From assembly GCA_016713525.1 (NCBI GenBank), contig JADJOZ010000033.1, positions 186,001 through 250,000 of the forward strand: 64,000 nt of DNA. Reading direction: 5' to 3'. Below, piece by piece: positions 28,702 through 37,655 of the stretch. Each line of letters opens with the position of its first letter. Within the stretch, counting starts at the first letter, position 1. The notes below the pieces were generated by a model. The model ran no database searches. It worked only from the letters and a program-made list of their open reading frames with translations, and was not told where the DNA came from. Both the position numbers and the translations under genes were made by a program. This DNA is from Bacteroidota bacterium (GTDB lineage: Bacteria; Bacteroidota; Bacteroidia; AKYH767-A; OLB10).

Positions 28702-29756
28702 AGGGCACGAAGTAATTAAGAACTTCAGACCCGGTAAAATTGTGCTTCCGGTGCTGATCGGTATCGGTGTCGCATTATATCTCCTCATTTCCAATTTTGA
28801 TAAAGAAGCTTATGAAAAAATAAGCTGGACCTGGTACACCACTTTCTGGATATTGCTGGCAGTGTGCATGATGGTTATCAGAGATGTCGCCTATATGTAC
28901 CGTATTAAAATACTTTCCGGAAATTTAATTTCCTGGCGAAGGAGTTTTCCGGTGATCATGTTATGGGAGTTCGCATCTGCAATTACACCTACAATGGTTG
29001 GAGGAACTGCACTCGCTTTCTTTATCCTGAATAAGGAAAAGGTTAATATGGGAAGAAGCATTGCCGTTGTAGTCACCACTTCCTTTCTCGATGAACTCTT
29101 TTTCGTATTGGCGGTACCGTTAGTGTTTATATTTGTTGGTAAAGCAAATCTTTTTATCTCATTAGACCCAACATTAAGTGGACCTGCAACAGAAGCAGGT
29201 AGTATTTATTTTGTCTTTTGGCTTGGCTATGGAATTATCTTAGCTTATACTTTACTGGTTGCTTATGCATTATTTATTAATCCAAGAGCAGTAAAATGGT
29301 TGTTGTTAAAAATGTTCTCACTTCCACTTCTGAAACGCTGGAAAACTAATGCTTATCACACCGGCAATGATATGGTAATTGCTTCGGGTGAAATCAAAAG
29401 CCAGAATTCATCTTATTGGTTGCATTCTTTTGGTGCCACCATATTTTCATGGACAGCACGGTATATGGTTATTAACTGTATTATCATGGCATTTATCACG
29501 CATGGCTTGCACGAAAATATCGTGATTTATGCACGTCAGTTAGTAATGTGGATATTCCTGCTTAGTTAGTCCGACACCCGGTGGTGCCGGCCTTGCAGAA
29601 GTAATGTTCTCCCGATTCCTTGGTGAATTTACTCCCGAAGGGATTTCGGCATCTCTGGCACTCCTGTGGAGGTTAATCAGTTATTATCCGTACTTATTTA
29701 TTGGTGCTATTATTCTTCCTCGCTGGGTTAAGAAAAATGTACTCAATAAACAATAA
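28691..29756 (+). pseudogene. flippase-like UPF0104 membrane protein, C-terminal frameshift
   Basis: The open frame ends at 29569 (292 aa). In the next frame, sequence from about 29555 continues LVSPTPGGAGLAEVMFSRFL to a stop at 29756, giving about 355 codons. Family signs: eight or so transmembrane helices, EFASAITPTMVGGTALAFF and the SPTPGGAGLAE loop of the lysylphosphatidylglycerol-synthase-related flippase-like family. One extra base near 29560 breaks it. Function is unknown beyond a likely lipid-related role. It follows scpA by an 11-base overlap. Confidence 0.78.
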
Positions 29757-29822
29757 AATATGGCAGCATATTTGTTATGTTCGCAACGCTTTAAAAATCA
29801 TAATTCAGAAATCTTAAAAATC

Positions 29823-30350
29823 ATGAAAAAATCAATTCTTTCGCTGTTTCTGGTAACACTAACCACTTTCGGTGCAATTAATGCTCAGGATGCTGCTCAG
29901 GCAAAATCGGGTTTACCGGTCGTGAATGTAAAAGCTTTAGATGGTAAAGTGGTAAGTACTTCCACAATAGTAAATGATGGTAAACCTATGATTGTTAGTT
30001 TTTGGGCAACCTGGTGCAAGCCATGTGTAAACGAACTTTCAGCTATAAATGAAGTTTATGCCGACTGGACAGCAGAAACCGGTGTTAAGCTGGTTGCAAT
30101 TTCTATTGATGATGCAAGAACAATGTCATCGGTTGCTCCATTTGTAAATGGTAAAGGTTGGAACTACGATGTGTTTCTTGATCCTAATGGAGATTTAAAA
30201 CGTGCCATGAATGTAAATATGGTGCCACATACCTTCCTTATTAATGGCAAAGGTGAGATCATTGATCAGCATACATCTTATGCTCCGGGAGATGAAGATA
30301 AATTATTCGAAAAAGTTAAGAAAACAGCTGAAGGTCAGCCACTTAACTAA
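29823..30350 (+). CDS. TlpA family thiol-disulfide oxidoreductase
   Basis: 175 aa from the ATG at 29823, which starts a clean signal peptide (ending FGAINAQ); an upstream start at 29760 would add 21 residues. Thioredoxin-like fold with WATWCKPC (C65, C68) and MVPHTFLING (cis-Pro region). It should act in the periplasm on thiols or disulfides of exported proteins. The next gene begins 114 bases later after a terminator-like hairpin (30375-30409). Confidence 0.88.
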   Translation: MKKSILSLFLVTLTTFGAINAQDAAQAKSGLPVVNVKALDGKVVSTSTIVNDGKPMIVSFWATWCKPCVNELSAINEVYADWTAETGVKLVAISIDDARTMSSVAPFVNGKGWNYDVFLDPNGDLKRAMNVNMVPHTFLINGKGEIIDQHTSYAPGDEDKLFEKVKKTAEGQPLN

Positions 30351-30374
30351 AGTTCGACTTCAAAATTTACAGAT

Positions 30375-30409
30375 CAATGACCTCAATTATCGGGGTCATT
30401 GGCATTTTT
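30375..30409 (+). terminator. intrinsic terminator after the TlpA gene
   Basis: Stem 30375-30384 with 30392-30401 (ten pairs, one G-U) and a 7-base loop, followed by T-rich sequence at 30405-30409. Its position between tlpA and the DUF6029 gene suggests partial or full termination. Confidence 0.65.
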
Positions 30410-30464
30410 GCAGGATTTAGGCTATTTTCACCCTCTGCAAATCAATCTAAACACCACCACTATC

Positions 30465-32117
30465 GTGAAAAGCTTACGCAAAACCCTGTTAACCGCCGGG
30501 TTACTGATTTCAGCCATTGCCTCACAGGCGCAATTGCTCAATTTGCCAGCAGAAATACATGGCAATTTTCAATTTGATGCTCAATATTATATTAAGGATT
30601 CTCTGATCGGCGCACTGGATGTCCCTGAGAAAGTATTATCGAATGGTTTTGGAAACCTGAATTTTACAAAAGGGAAATTCAATGCAGGCATCCGCTACGA
30701 ATCATATCTGAATCCGATGCTTGGATTTGATACCCGGTATAAAGGTTCCGGAATCACATATCGTTTTGCAAGCTATGTAAATGATGAACTGGAAATTACC
30801 ATCGGTAATTTTTACGATCAGTTTGGAAGCGGATTAATCTTCAGAAGCTATGAAGAACGTGGTCTTGGAATAGATAATGCCATGGATGGAATCCGGATAA
30901 AATATAATCCCTGGAAAGGAATTTATGTAAAAGGATTTATTGGTGAACAACGTTCGTATTTCAGCAAAGGCCCCGGTATTGTTCGTGGCTTTGATGGCGA
31001 AGTTTCTCTTATGGATGCAATTACTTCTCTTAATAATTCTAAAACCAGAATTACACTTGGCGGAAGTGTGGTCAGCAAATATCAGAAAGATGACAATGAC
31101 TTGTATAAACTTCCTGAAAATGTATTGGCATTTGCTTCGCGTTTAAATATTACACGAGGCAATTATTCCTTTTATGGTGAATATGCATACAAATACAACG
31201 ATCCTTCACTGGTAAATGCTACTGCAATAAGTCCTTTTGGAATTTATAAAGAAGGTCAGGCACTTTATATGAATGGTGCTTATACTAAAAAGGGAATTGG
31301 TATTTCTTTATCTGCAAAATACATCGATAACATGAATTTCCGTTCCGATAGAAATGCAACTATTAATGATTTAAATCTGAGTTATCTCCCTGCTTTGACC
31401 AAACAACAGACTTACCGTCTGGCAACAATTTACCCTTATGCAACGCAACCAAATGGTGAGGTTGGCTTTCAGGGCGAGTTGTTTTATAATTTTAAACAAG
31501 GCTCAACCCTTGGCGGGAAGTATGGAACTTACATTGCTTTGAATTATTCCCAGGCCAATGGCCTTGATACTACTTCACTCAATAATGAGCTGGGTTATGA
31601 AAGCGAATTTTTTATTCCAGGTGATTCGAAATATTTTGAAGAAGTAAATGTTGAGATTCAGAAAAAAGTCAACAAAGATTTAAAAGTGATCGCCAATTAT
31701 ATATATACATTGTATGATAAAGGAGTAATACAAGGGCTGGGAGATGCTTATGGAACTGTTTATGCTCATATTGGAATCCTTGAAACACAGTATAAAATAA
31801 ACAAATCACATAGTTTGCGTGTTGAATTACAACACCTAATGACTGATCAGGACAAGAAAAACTGGGCAATGGCGTTGGTTGAATATAGCATTTCACCAAA
31901 TTGGTTTTTTGCTGCATTCGATGAATATAATTATGGTAATGACGATGAAGACCTGAGAATCCATTACCCGAATGTTTCCATGGGATTCACCAAAGGAGCC
32001 AACCGGATTACGATGGGCTATGGAAAACAGCGTGAAGGACTGTTATGTGTAGGTGGCGTCTGCAGAAATGTACCCGCATCGAATGGTTTCTCTCTTTCCG
32101 TAACAAGTAGTTTCTAA
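30465..32117 (+). CDS. DUF6029 family outer-membrane protein
   Basis: 550 aa from a GTG at 30465 that starts the signal peptide (VKSLRKTLLTAGLL, cleavage near ASQAQ). The first body segment (IHGNFQFDAQYYIKDSLIGALDVP) and GNFYDQFGSGLIFRSYEERGLGIDNAMDG are, to my reading, the DUF6029 signature. The chain consists of amphipathic strands and ends in SLSVTSSF, consistent with an outer-membrane barrel of Bacteroidota. The Omp28-like lipoprotein gene follows 32 bases later, and the PorT-like gene after it, which suggests one operon. Function not established. Confidence 0.75.
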   Translation: MKSLRKTLLTAGLLISAIASQAQLLNLPAEIHGNFQFDAQYYIKDSLIGALDVPEKVLSNGFGNLNFTKGKFNAGIRYESYLNPMLGFDTRYKGSGITYRFASYVNDELEITIGNFYDQFGSGLIFRSYEERGLGIDNAMDGIRIKYNPWKGIYVKGFIGEQRSYFSKGPGIVRGFDGEVSLMDAITSLNNSKTRITLGGSVVSKYQKDDNDLYKLPENVLAFASRLNITRGNYSFYGEYAYKYNDPSLVNATAISPFGIYKEGQALYMNGAYTKKGIGISLSAKYIDNMNFRSDRNATINDLNLSYLPALTKQQTYRLATIYPYATQPNGEVGFQGELFYNFKQGSTLGGKYGTYIALNYSQANGLDTTSLNNELGYESEFFIPGDSKYFEEVNVEIQKKVNKDLKVIANYIYTLYDKGVIQGLGDAYGTVYAHIGILETQYKINKSHSLRVELQHLMTDQDKKNWAMALVEYSISPNWFFAAFDEYNYGNDDEDLRIHYPNVSMGFTKGANRITMGYGKQREGLLCVGGVCRNVPASNGFSLSVTSSF

Positions 32118-32149
32118 ATAATTAAAGTATCAAGTAAAAAATATAATCA

Positions 32150-32989
32150 ATGAAAGCTCTGAAATTAATTTGTCTGCCGCTATTTGCTCTACTCACTTTT
32201 CAATCGTGTGATGAAGTTGAAGCTCCTTATAAAGAAGATATTATTGTTGTTGGTGGCGATCGTAAAGTTCTGGTTGAAGATTACACCGGACATAAGTGCG
32301 GAAACTGCCCACGGGCAGCAAAAGCACTTCACGATTTGAAAGATGTTTATGGCGATCGCCTGATCATCATGACTGTGCATGCAGGTGGATTCGCCACAGT
32401 ATTCCCACCTTCCGCTCCATATTATACTTATGATTTCAGAACTCCGGAAGGCACCGAACTGGATACCGACTTTGGTATCTCAGCAATTGGTAACCCAAAT
32501 GGAATGGTAAACCGCAGGCAGGTGAATGGTAATTATGTTCTATCATCTACCAGTTGGCTGGGTGAAATTTCAAATGTACTCGGCGATGCATCTCCTGCTC
32601 CTGTTAAAATTGAAATAGAAAATACTTTTGATGTTGCTTCCAGAACTTTGCAGACAGAAATAAATTCAGAATTTGTAAATTCACTGGGTGGAGCACACAA
32701 ACTGTGTGTGTTTTTGGTTGAAGACAGTATCATTAACTGGCAAAAAGATTACGATGCTTCGCCGGAAGATATTCCTGATTATGTTCACCGCGATGTGTTG
32801 CGTACTTCCATGAATGGAACTTATGGCGATGCTATTGCAAACACTTCTGCAGGCACCATCGATACCAAGAACTATTCTAAAACTCTTGATGCTACCTGGA
32901 ATGAAAATAATATGAAAGTAATTTCATTTGTTTACAACGAAGTAACCAAAGAAATTATCCAGGTTGAGGAACATGAAGTTATTCATTAA
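32150..32989 (+). CDS. Omp28-related outer-membrane lipoprotein
   Basis: 279 aa. Lipoprotein signal peptide with lipobox FQSC (Cys20 lipidated). Thioredoxin-like N-domain with CGNC (C50, C53) in TGHKCGNCPRA, followed by a beta-rich part with IGNPNGMVNRR, as in the Omp28 family first seen in Porphyromonas. The CxxC motif suggests redox activity on the cell surface or in the periplasm. It lies between DUF6029 and a PorT-like gene in the same direction, with short spacing (32 and 21 bases). Confidence 0.85.
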   Translation: MKALKLICLPLFALLTFQSCDEVEAPYKEDIIVVGGDRKVLVEDYTGHKCGNCPRAAKALHDLKDVYGDRLIIMTVHAGGFATVFPPSAPYYTYDFRTPEGTELDTDFGISAIGNPNGMVNRRQVNGNYVLSSTSWLGEISNVLGDASPAPVKIEIENTFDVASRTLQTEINSEFVNSLGGAHKLCVFLVEDSIINWQKDYDASPEDIPDYVHRDVLRTSMNGTYGDAIANTSAGTIDTKNYSKTLDATWNENNMKVISFVYNEVTKEIIQVEEHEVIH

Positions 32990-33010
32990 TAGAAACTAAC
33001 GGTCAGAGAT

Positions 33011-33634
33011 ATGTGGAAATCGTTTTTAACAGTTTTGTTTGTTGTTGTAACAGGAGTGGCTGCTGCACAACAGTTCAGAGCAGGTCTAACGGCAGGGATT
33101 TCCGCAACACAAATATCCGGTGATCAGCTAAGTGGTTTTAATAAAGCCGGAATTGTTGCCGGTGGTTTCGTGAGCACCACGCTTTCACCCAAATTCGACA
33201 TGGCTATGTCGATTCTTTATTTTCAGAAAGGAAGCAAGAAAAATTCTGATCCCGAAAAAGAAGATTATGTTTACTACCGGCTGCGACTTAACTATTTTGA
33301 AATTCCTTTGTTGTTACAATGGAAGTATAACAACAAATTAATATTTGAGGCAGGTCCTTCTGCCGGCGTACTTTTATCTTCGGAAGAAGAAGATGAATAT
33401 GGAGTATTGCCATCGAGGCGACCATTCGAAGATATGGAGATAGCTGCACATTTGGGAATGAATGTAACCATCGTAAAACAATTAAGCTTCACTGCCCGCA
33501 TGAGTAATTCAATTCTTGCAGTAAGGGAACATGTCTCCGGTGAGGACTACCGTTTTAATAAAGGACAGTTTAGCTCCTGCTTATTGTTTGCTTTGCAATA
33601 TAAGTTTAGCGGTAAATCCGCATCAGCTGAATGA
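33011..33634 (+). CDS. PorT-like outer-membrane beta-barrel protein
   Basis: 207 aa with a signal peptide (MWKSFLTVLFVVVTGVAAAQ). Alternating strands, including FRAGLTAGISATQISGD, LRLNYFEIPLLLQWKYN and a terminal LLFALQYKF, match the PorT/OmpW-like eight-strand barrel domains common in this phylum. The start codon of ubiX overlaps its stop by four bases (ATGA at 33631), so the two are translationally coupled. The function is not known from sequence. Confidence 0.8.
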   Translation: MWKSFLTVLFVVVTGVAAAQQFRAGLTAGISATQISGDQLSGFNKAGIVAGGFVSTTLSPKFDMAMSILYFQKGSKKNSDPEKEDYVYYRLRLNYFEIPLLLQWKYNNKLIFEAGPSAGVLLSSEEEDEYGVLPSRRPFEDMEIAAHLGMNVTIVKQLSFTARMSNSILAVREHVSGEDYRFNKGQFSSCLLFALQYKFSGKSASAE

Positions 33635-34209
33635 ACAACGAAAAACTTAAAGTTGTAGTCGCAGTAACAGGCGCAAGTGGTTCCATTTATGCTAAGGTGT
33701 TATTCGACAGACTACAATCACTGCATGATCAGATTGAAACGGTTGGCGTATGTATGTCTGATAACGCTAAAGACGTTTGGAAATTTGAATTAGGGAATGA
33801 GCTTTACACGAATTATCCATTTCAATTTTATGATAAGAATAATTTCATGGCTCCGTTCGCTTCTGGTTCAGCAAGTTATAAAGCCATGATAATTTGTCCC
33901 TGCTCAATGGGCACACTAGGTCGCATTGCTACCGGAATTTCCAATGATCTGACAACCCGAGCTGCAGATGTAATTTTAAAAGAGCGCCGCAAATTAGTGC
34001 TGATCACCCGCGATACACCGTTAAACTTGATCCACATCAATAATATGAAGACTGTAACTGAAGCCGGTGGCATCATTTGTCCCGCCAGCCCCTCATTTTA
34101 CAGCAAACCAACCAATTTTGAACAATTAGCAGCTACAGTTGTCGACCGCGCCATTGATTTGGTAGGTTTGAAAAATAATTCTTACCGCTGGAGTGAGCCA
34201 AATAATTGA
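33631..34209 (+). CDS. ubiX: flavin prenyltransferase UbiX
   Basis: 192 aa, normal length. FMN/prenyl-binding signatures GASGSIYAKVLFDRL and the SMGTLGRIATGISNDLTTRAADV stretch typical of UbiX/Pad1, ending in RETPL-like RDTPLNLIHINNM and FYSKP. The enzyme joins dimethylallyl phosphate to reduced FMN, making the cofactor of UbiD decarboxylases. No UbiD gene is present in this window. Coupled to the PorT-like gene by an ATGA overlap. Confidence 0.93.
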   Translation: MNNEKLKVVVAVTGASGSIYAKVLFDRLQSLHDQIETVGVCMSDNAKDVWKFELGNELYTNYPFQFYDKNNFMAPFASGSASYKAMIICPCSMGTLGRIATGISNDLTTRAADVILKERRKLVLITRDTPLNLIHINNMKTVTEAGGIICPASPSFYSKPTNFEQLAATVVDRAIDLVGLKNNSYRWSEPNN

Positions 34210-34324
34210 TTCTGTAGCCGATTACGATAGTTTTCAACATAGGCTATTAATATTTCACAAAAAAAGTCTTGCATTTAGGCAAGAATGGTAGTAAATTTAA
34301 GTTTCCATTTACAAACCCTAAGAG

Positions 34325-34516
34325 ATGTTTGAATACACTAAGGAAATCCTGATGAAGGTAAGTTTCGACCGGGTACTATTCAGGAAGGAACTGAAGAAAG
34401 CCGTGAAATGGCTGAAAAGAGAGGAAAGAGGATTGTTAATGGTGTGGTGTATTACCACTTTTGGGCACCGGTACGCTGATATTATTGCGGAAACATTTAA
34501 GCACGTTTCCAAATAA
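34325..34516 (+). CDS. small helical protein, unknown function
   Basis: 63 aa, basic and helical (RKELKKAVKWLKREERGLLMVWCITTFGH). Similar short proteins seem to occur in other Bacteroidota, although I recognise no named family. It is followed by a possible hairpin with a T-tract (34542-34572), as expected for a real short transcript. A hairpin CTTGC-GCAAG (34269-34284) lies in its leader. No function proposed. Confidence 0.55.
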   Translation: MFEYTKEILMKVSFDRVLFRKELKKAVKWLKREERGLLMVWCITTFGHRYADIIAETFKHVSK

Positions 34517-34541
34517 TTCTTCGCGCGGTACTTGTTTAAAT

Positions 34542-34572
34542 ACCTGTTTTTATACGGGTCAGGTTTTTTTTG
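34542..34572 (+). terminator. possible terminator after the small protein gene
   Basis: Six-pair hairpin (34542-34547 with 34554-34559) followed by a run of eight or more T after two bases of G. The weak stem makes this a moderate call. Confidence 0.4.
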
Positions 34573-34708
34573 ATGCAGAATCAGCTATTGTAAACGATTC
34601 AAAATTATTATGCTTTTGTATGTAAATAGCTGATTGATAGATTTTTATGCATTTTTCTATAATAATGTTCCCAAAACGAGAACATTATTGATACTTTAAC
34701 TACTTTTG

Positions 34709-34987
34709 ATGAAAGTTAATATTATTAAAAAGCAAACCATTGAGGATTACACTGCAACAATCAGGCATAAAAGCTCATTCGAAGAATGGACTTCAAAAGT
34801 GAAGTTTGCAGACTGGAATATCCCGGGGGATATTTTGGCAACTTTCAGTTAAGCAGATTTGTTAGGCAAAGGAAGTAATAGAGTTGTTTTTAATATTGCA
34901 GGTAATAATTACAGGATGATTTGTAAATATTATTTTGCAAAAAATAAAAGAAAGCAAAGAGTGCAACTGTATGTGTGTCATCAATAG
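34709..34987 (+). pseudogene. higB: HigB-type toxin remnant (internal stop, truncated end)
   Basis: Reading from the ATG at 34709 gives KVNIIKKQTIEDYTATIRHKS, then an in-frame TAA after ATFS, then ADLLGKGSNRVVFNIAGNNYRMICKYYF, the core of the HigB family of mRNA-cleaving toxins. The expected C-terminal segment (IGTHAEYD region) is missing, and the frame ends in VQLYVCHQ. The toxin is therefore dead. It directly precedes a HigA-like antitoxin gene that is intact. Confidence 0.8.
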
Positions 34988-34998
34988 TTATTAATCAG

Positions 34999-35436
34999 AT
35001 GAAAACAGAATTAAAGTACAAAGTCATAAAAAACAAAAATCAGTATAATGATTATTGTGCCAAACTTTTATCTCTTCTTGAAAGCGATCAAGAGTGTGAA
35101 GATGAAATTGAATTATTAAATGTATTAATTGAAGCCTTCGACAGAAAGAATAATTCTTTTCAGGAACTTGATCCGGTTCAATTACTTCGTACTTTTATGA
35201 AGGAAAGAAATATGAAAGCAATTGATTTAGCACTTAGTTTAGAATTAAGCAGAGGGAACTTATCTGACATATTAAATTATAAAAAAGGCATTTCAAAAGA
35301 ATCAATTCGAAAATTGTCGTTAATGTTTAAAGTATCTCAGGAAGCATTCAACCGACCATATCAACTGGTAAAGGCAGTAGAATCAAAACCTGTGAAAAAA
35401 TTAAAGTTTACAGTCGGAACCGGAGCCCGGAAATAG
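34999..35436 (+). CDS. higA: HigA-like antitoxin (XRE helix-turn-helix)
   Basis: 145 aa from the ATG at 34999; an alternative start at 34975 adds eight residues. The C-terminal half is a helix-turn-helix domain (PVQLLRTFMKERNMKAIDLALSLELSRGNLSDILNY), as in HigA antitoxins that neutralise HigB and repress their operon. The N-terminal about 60 residues are helical and acidic. It remains open although its toxin partner is broken, so it may act as a plain repressor or be an immunity remnant. Confidence 0.82.
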   Translation: MKTELKYKVIKNKNQYNDYCAKLLSLLESDQECEDEIELLNVLIEAFDRKNNSFQELDPVQLLRTFMKERNMKAIDLALSLELSRGNLSDILNYKKGISKESIRKLSLMFKVSQEAFNRPYQLVKAVESKPVKKLKFTVGTGARK

Positions 35437-35456
35437 TCCATTCGCATAAAATGGAC

Positions 35457-36380
35457 TTACTGATTCTTCAGAAATTCCAGATTTCTTTTCAATCCTTCGA
35501 AGCCCGTTCTTTGAACGGCAGAATCTTTGAATACTTTATTGAAAACGTCTTCGGTAATTTCATGCCAGTCACTTTTGCTCATTTCAAGCAACCCTTCACG
35601 GGGATGAAAAGCTGGTTCCTGAGTTGGCTTTGAAAAACGGTTCCAGGGGCAAACTTCCTGGCAAACATCGCAGCCGAAAACCCAATCATCGAAATTATTT
35701 TTAAGTGATTCTGGGAATGCATCTTTCAATTCAATAGTAAAATAGGAAATGCACTTGCTACCATCAACCACATACGGTTTAATGATTGCCTGTGTTGGAC
35801 ATGCATCGATGCATTTTGTGCAGGTACCACAATAGTCTGTTATGGGTAAATCGGGTTCCAGTTCAATATCAAGGATGAGTTCTGCAATGAAAAAGTAAGA
35901 GCCATTTTTAGGATTTATCAGATTACTGTTTTTTCCTATCCAGCCCAATCCGCTTTTTTGTGCCCACGCTTTATCGAGCACAGGAGCTGAATCCACAAAT
36001 GCACGACCATTTACTTCTCCAATATTTTCGCGAATGAAATTTAGTAGCTGAAATAATTTTTCCTTAATCACCTGATGGTAATCTTTTCCATAAGCATAAC
36101 GCGATATCTTCGGTGCTTCGGGATCGATTTGTTTTGCTTCCGGAAAATAATTTAGAACAAAAGAAACAACTGATTTTGCACCATCAACAAGCAAACGAGG
36201 ATCAAGACGCTTATCAAAATTTCTTTCCATGTACGACATATTGCCATGCATGTTGTTTTTCAGCCATTTTTCAAGTCGAGGTGCTTCCTGTTCTAAAAAA
36301 CATGCGGAAGAAATTCCTGTGTGAGAAAAGCCAAGTCGTTTTGCTTCAGATTTTATAAGACTAGTAGCTGTTGAAGTCAT
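35457..36380 (-). CDS. queG: tRNA epoxyqueuosine(34) reductase QueG
   Basis: 307 aa. The catalytic region FVDSAPVLDKAWAQKSGLGWIG contains the conserved Asp, and two 4Fe-4S motifs follow: CGTCTKCIDACP and CDVCQEVCPW. The enzyme uses cobalamin to reduce epoxyqueuosine in tRNA to queuosine. Upstream, between queG and ruvB (36381-36602), lies a repeat-rich spacer. Convergent to the higA side at 35436/35457. Confidence 0.95.
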   Translation of the reverse strand: MTSTATSLIKSEAKRLGFSHTGISSACFLEQEAPRLEKWLKNNMHGNMSYMERNFDKRLDPRLLVDGAKSVVSFVLNYFPEAKQIDPEAPKISRYAYGKDYHQVIKEKLFQLLNFIRENIGEVNGRAFVDSAPVLDKAWAQKSGLGWIGKNSNLINPKNGSYFFIAELILDIELEPDLPITDYCGTCTKCIDACPTQAIIKPYVVDGSKCISYFTIELKDAFPESLKNNFDDWVFGCDVCQEVCPWNRFSKPTQEPAFHPREGLLEMSKSDWHEITEDVFNKVFKDSAVQRTGFEGLKRNLEFLKNQ

Positions 36381-36411
36381 CGGTTATTCAAAATAGCAAC
36401 GCTCACATCTC

Positions 36412-36606
36412 ATTTTTAATCCTTAATTTTTAATCCTATAATCCTTAATTCTTAATCCTATTGAAAATTGGCATTTTTGCGGAATACTAAATAGCTTTTT
36501 TCGCTACTTTTATTTATCATCTATCATCTATAATTTATCATTGTAACGAAATTATTATTCTGAAGACAAATCCTATAATCCTTAATTCTTAATCCTTAAT
36601 CCTTAA
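36412..36606. repeat. inverted GGATTAA heptamer arrays between queG and ruvB
   Basis: Plus-strand units read ccttaat, so on the ruvB coding strand they read ggattaa. Two blocks, 36412-36466 and 36573-36606, flank about 100 bases with tatcatctatcatct stuttering. The second block begins at the ruvB stop codon. The spacer contains words also found near 24590 (gataaatgatag). Confidence 0.88.
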
Positions 36607-37628
36607 TCAAACAGGCTTCCCGGGGGGCCGGTTCTTTTCTTACCCAGATGTTTGTATGCTTTGTCAGTAATTTCCCGGCCTCGTGGAGTACGTGTGAGGA
36701 AACCTTCCATAATTAAGAAGGGTTCATATACTTCTTCAATAGTTCCGGCTTCTTCACCAACTGCGGTCGCAATGGTATTGATACCAACAGGGCCACCTTT
36801 AAATTTATCGATGATCACAGTCAGAATACGATTATCCATTTCATCTAAACCATGAGCATCTACATTAAGAGCATTCAGTGAATAATCTACTATTGGAATA
36901 TCGATATGACCAGAGCCTTTAATTTGAGCAAAGTCGCGGACTCTTCTCAACAATGCATTTGCAATACGTGGTGTTCCTCTGCTACGTCGGGCAATTTCAT
37001 AAGCTGCAACATCATCAATTGTAACTTTCAGAATATCAGAAGAACGAAGTACGATCAGTTGCAACAGTTTCGCATCATAATATTCGAGGCGGGAATTAAT
37101 GCCAAAGCGTGCTCTTAAAGGTGCAGTAAGTAAACCCGATCGGGTAGTAGCACCAACTAAAGTAAATGGGTTTAATTTTATTTGTACAGAGCGTGCATTT
37201 GGTCCGGCATCAATCATAATATCGATTCGGAAATCTTCCATGGCTGAATATAAATACTCTTCAACCACAGGACTCAACCGGTGAATTTCGTCGATGAATA
37301 AAACATCATTCGGTTCCAGGTTAGTAAGTAATCCTGCAAGATCACCGGGTTTATCGAGTACGGGACCTGACGTGATGCGAATATTCACACCAAGCTCATT
37401 GGCAATGATGTTTGCCAATGTTGTTTTGCCCAATCCGGGAGGGCCATGAAGCAGTACGTGGTCTAATGATTCGGATCTTAACTGAGCTGCTTTAACAAAA
37501 ACCTTGAGATTTTCAACCACTTTTGCCTGTCCGGTGAAATCACCGAATTCAAGGGGCCGGAGTACTTTTTCCATCTCACGATCCACATTCTGCAATGCGT
37601 CTTCTCTGGGGTCGAGGTTTTGGTTCAT
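36603..37628 (-). CDS. ruvB: Holliday junction branch migration helicase RuvB
   Basis: 341 aa, normal length. Walker A GPPGLGKT (62-69), Walker B DEIHRL, sensor GATTRSG and arginine finger RARFG. It is the AAA+ motor that drives Holliday junction migration with RuvA. The stop codon (36603-36605, TAA in GATTAA) is part of the first unit of the repeat array downstream. It is preceded by the WD40 gene, 27 bases away, on the same strand. Confidence 0.97.
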   Translation of the reverse strand: MNQNLDPREDALQNVDREMEKVLRPLEFGDFTGQAKVVENLKVFVKAAQLRSESLDHVLLHGPPGLGKTTLANIIANELGVNIRITSGPVLDKPGDLAGLLTNLEPNDVLFIDEIHRLSPVVEEYLYSAMEDFRIDIMIDAGPNARSVQIKLNPFTLVGATTRSGLLTAPLRARFGINSRLEYYDAKLLQLIVLRSSDILKVTIDDVAAYEIARRSRGTPRIANALLRRVRDFAQIKGSGHIDIPIVDYSLNALNVDAHGLDEMDNRILTVIIDKFKGGPVGINTIATAVGEEAGTIEEVYEPFLIMEGFLTRTPRGREITDKAYKHLGKKRTGPPGSLFD

Positions 37629-37655
37629 ATAGCAAAGATAATAATTAATTGGGGT

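Noticed and set aside
34269..34284. hairpin CTTGC-GCAAG as terminator of ubiX
   Set aside because: Only five or six pairs and no T-tract follow; too weak to call.
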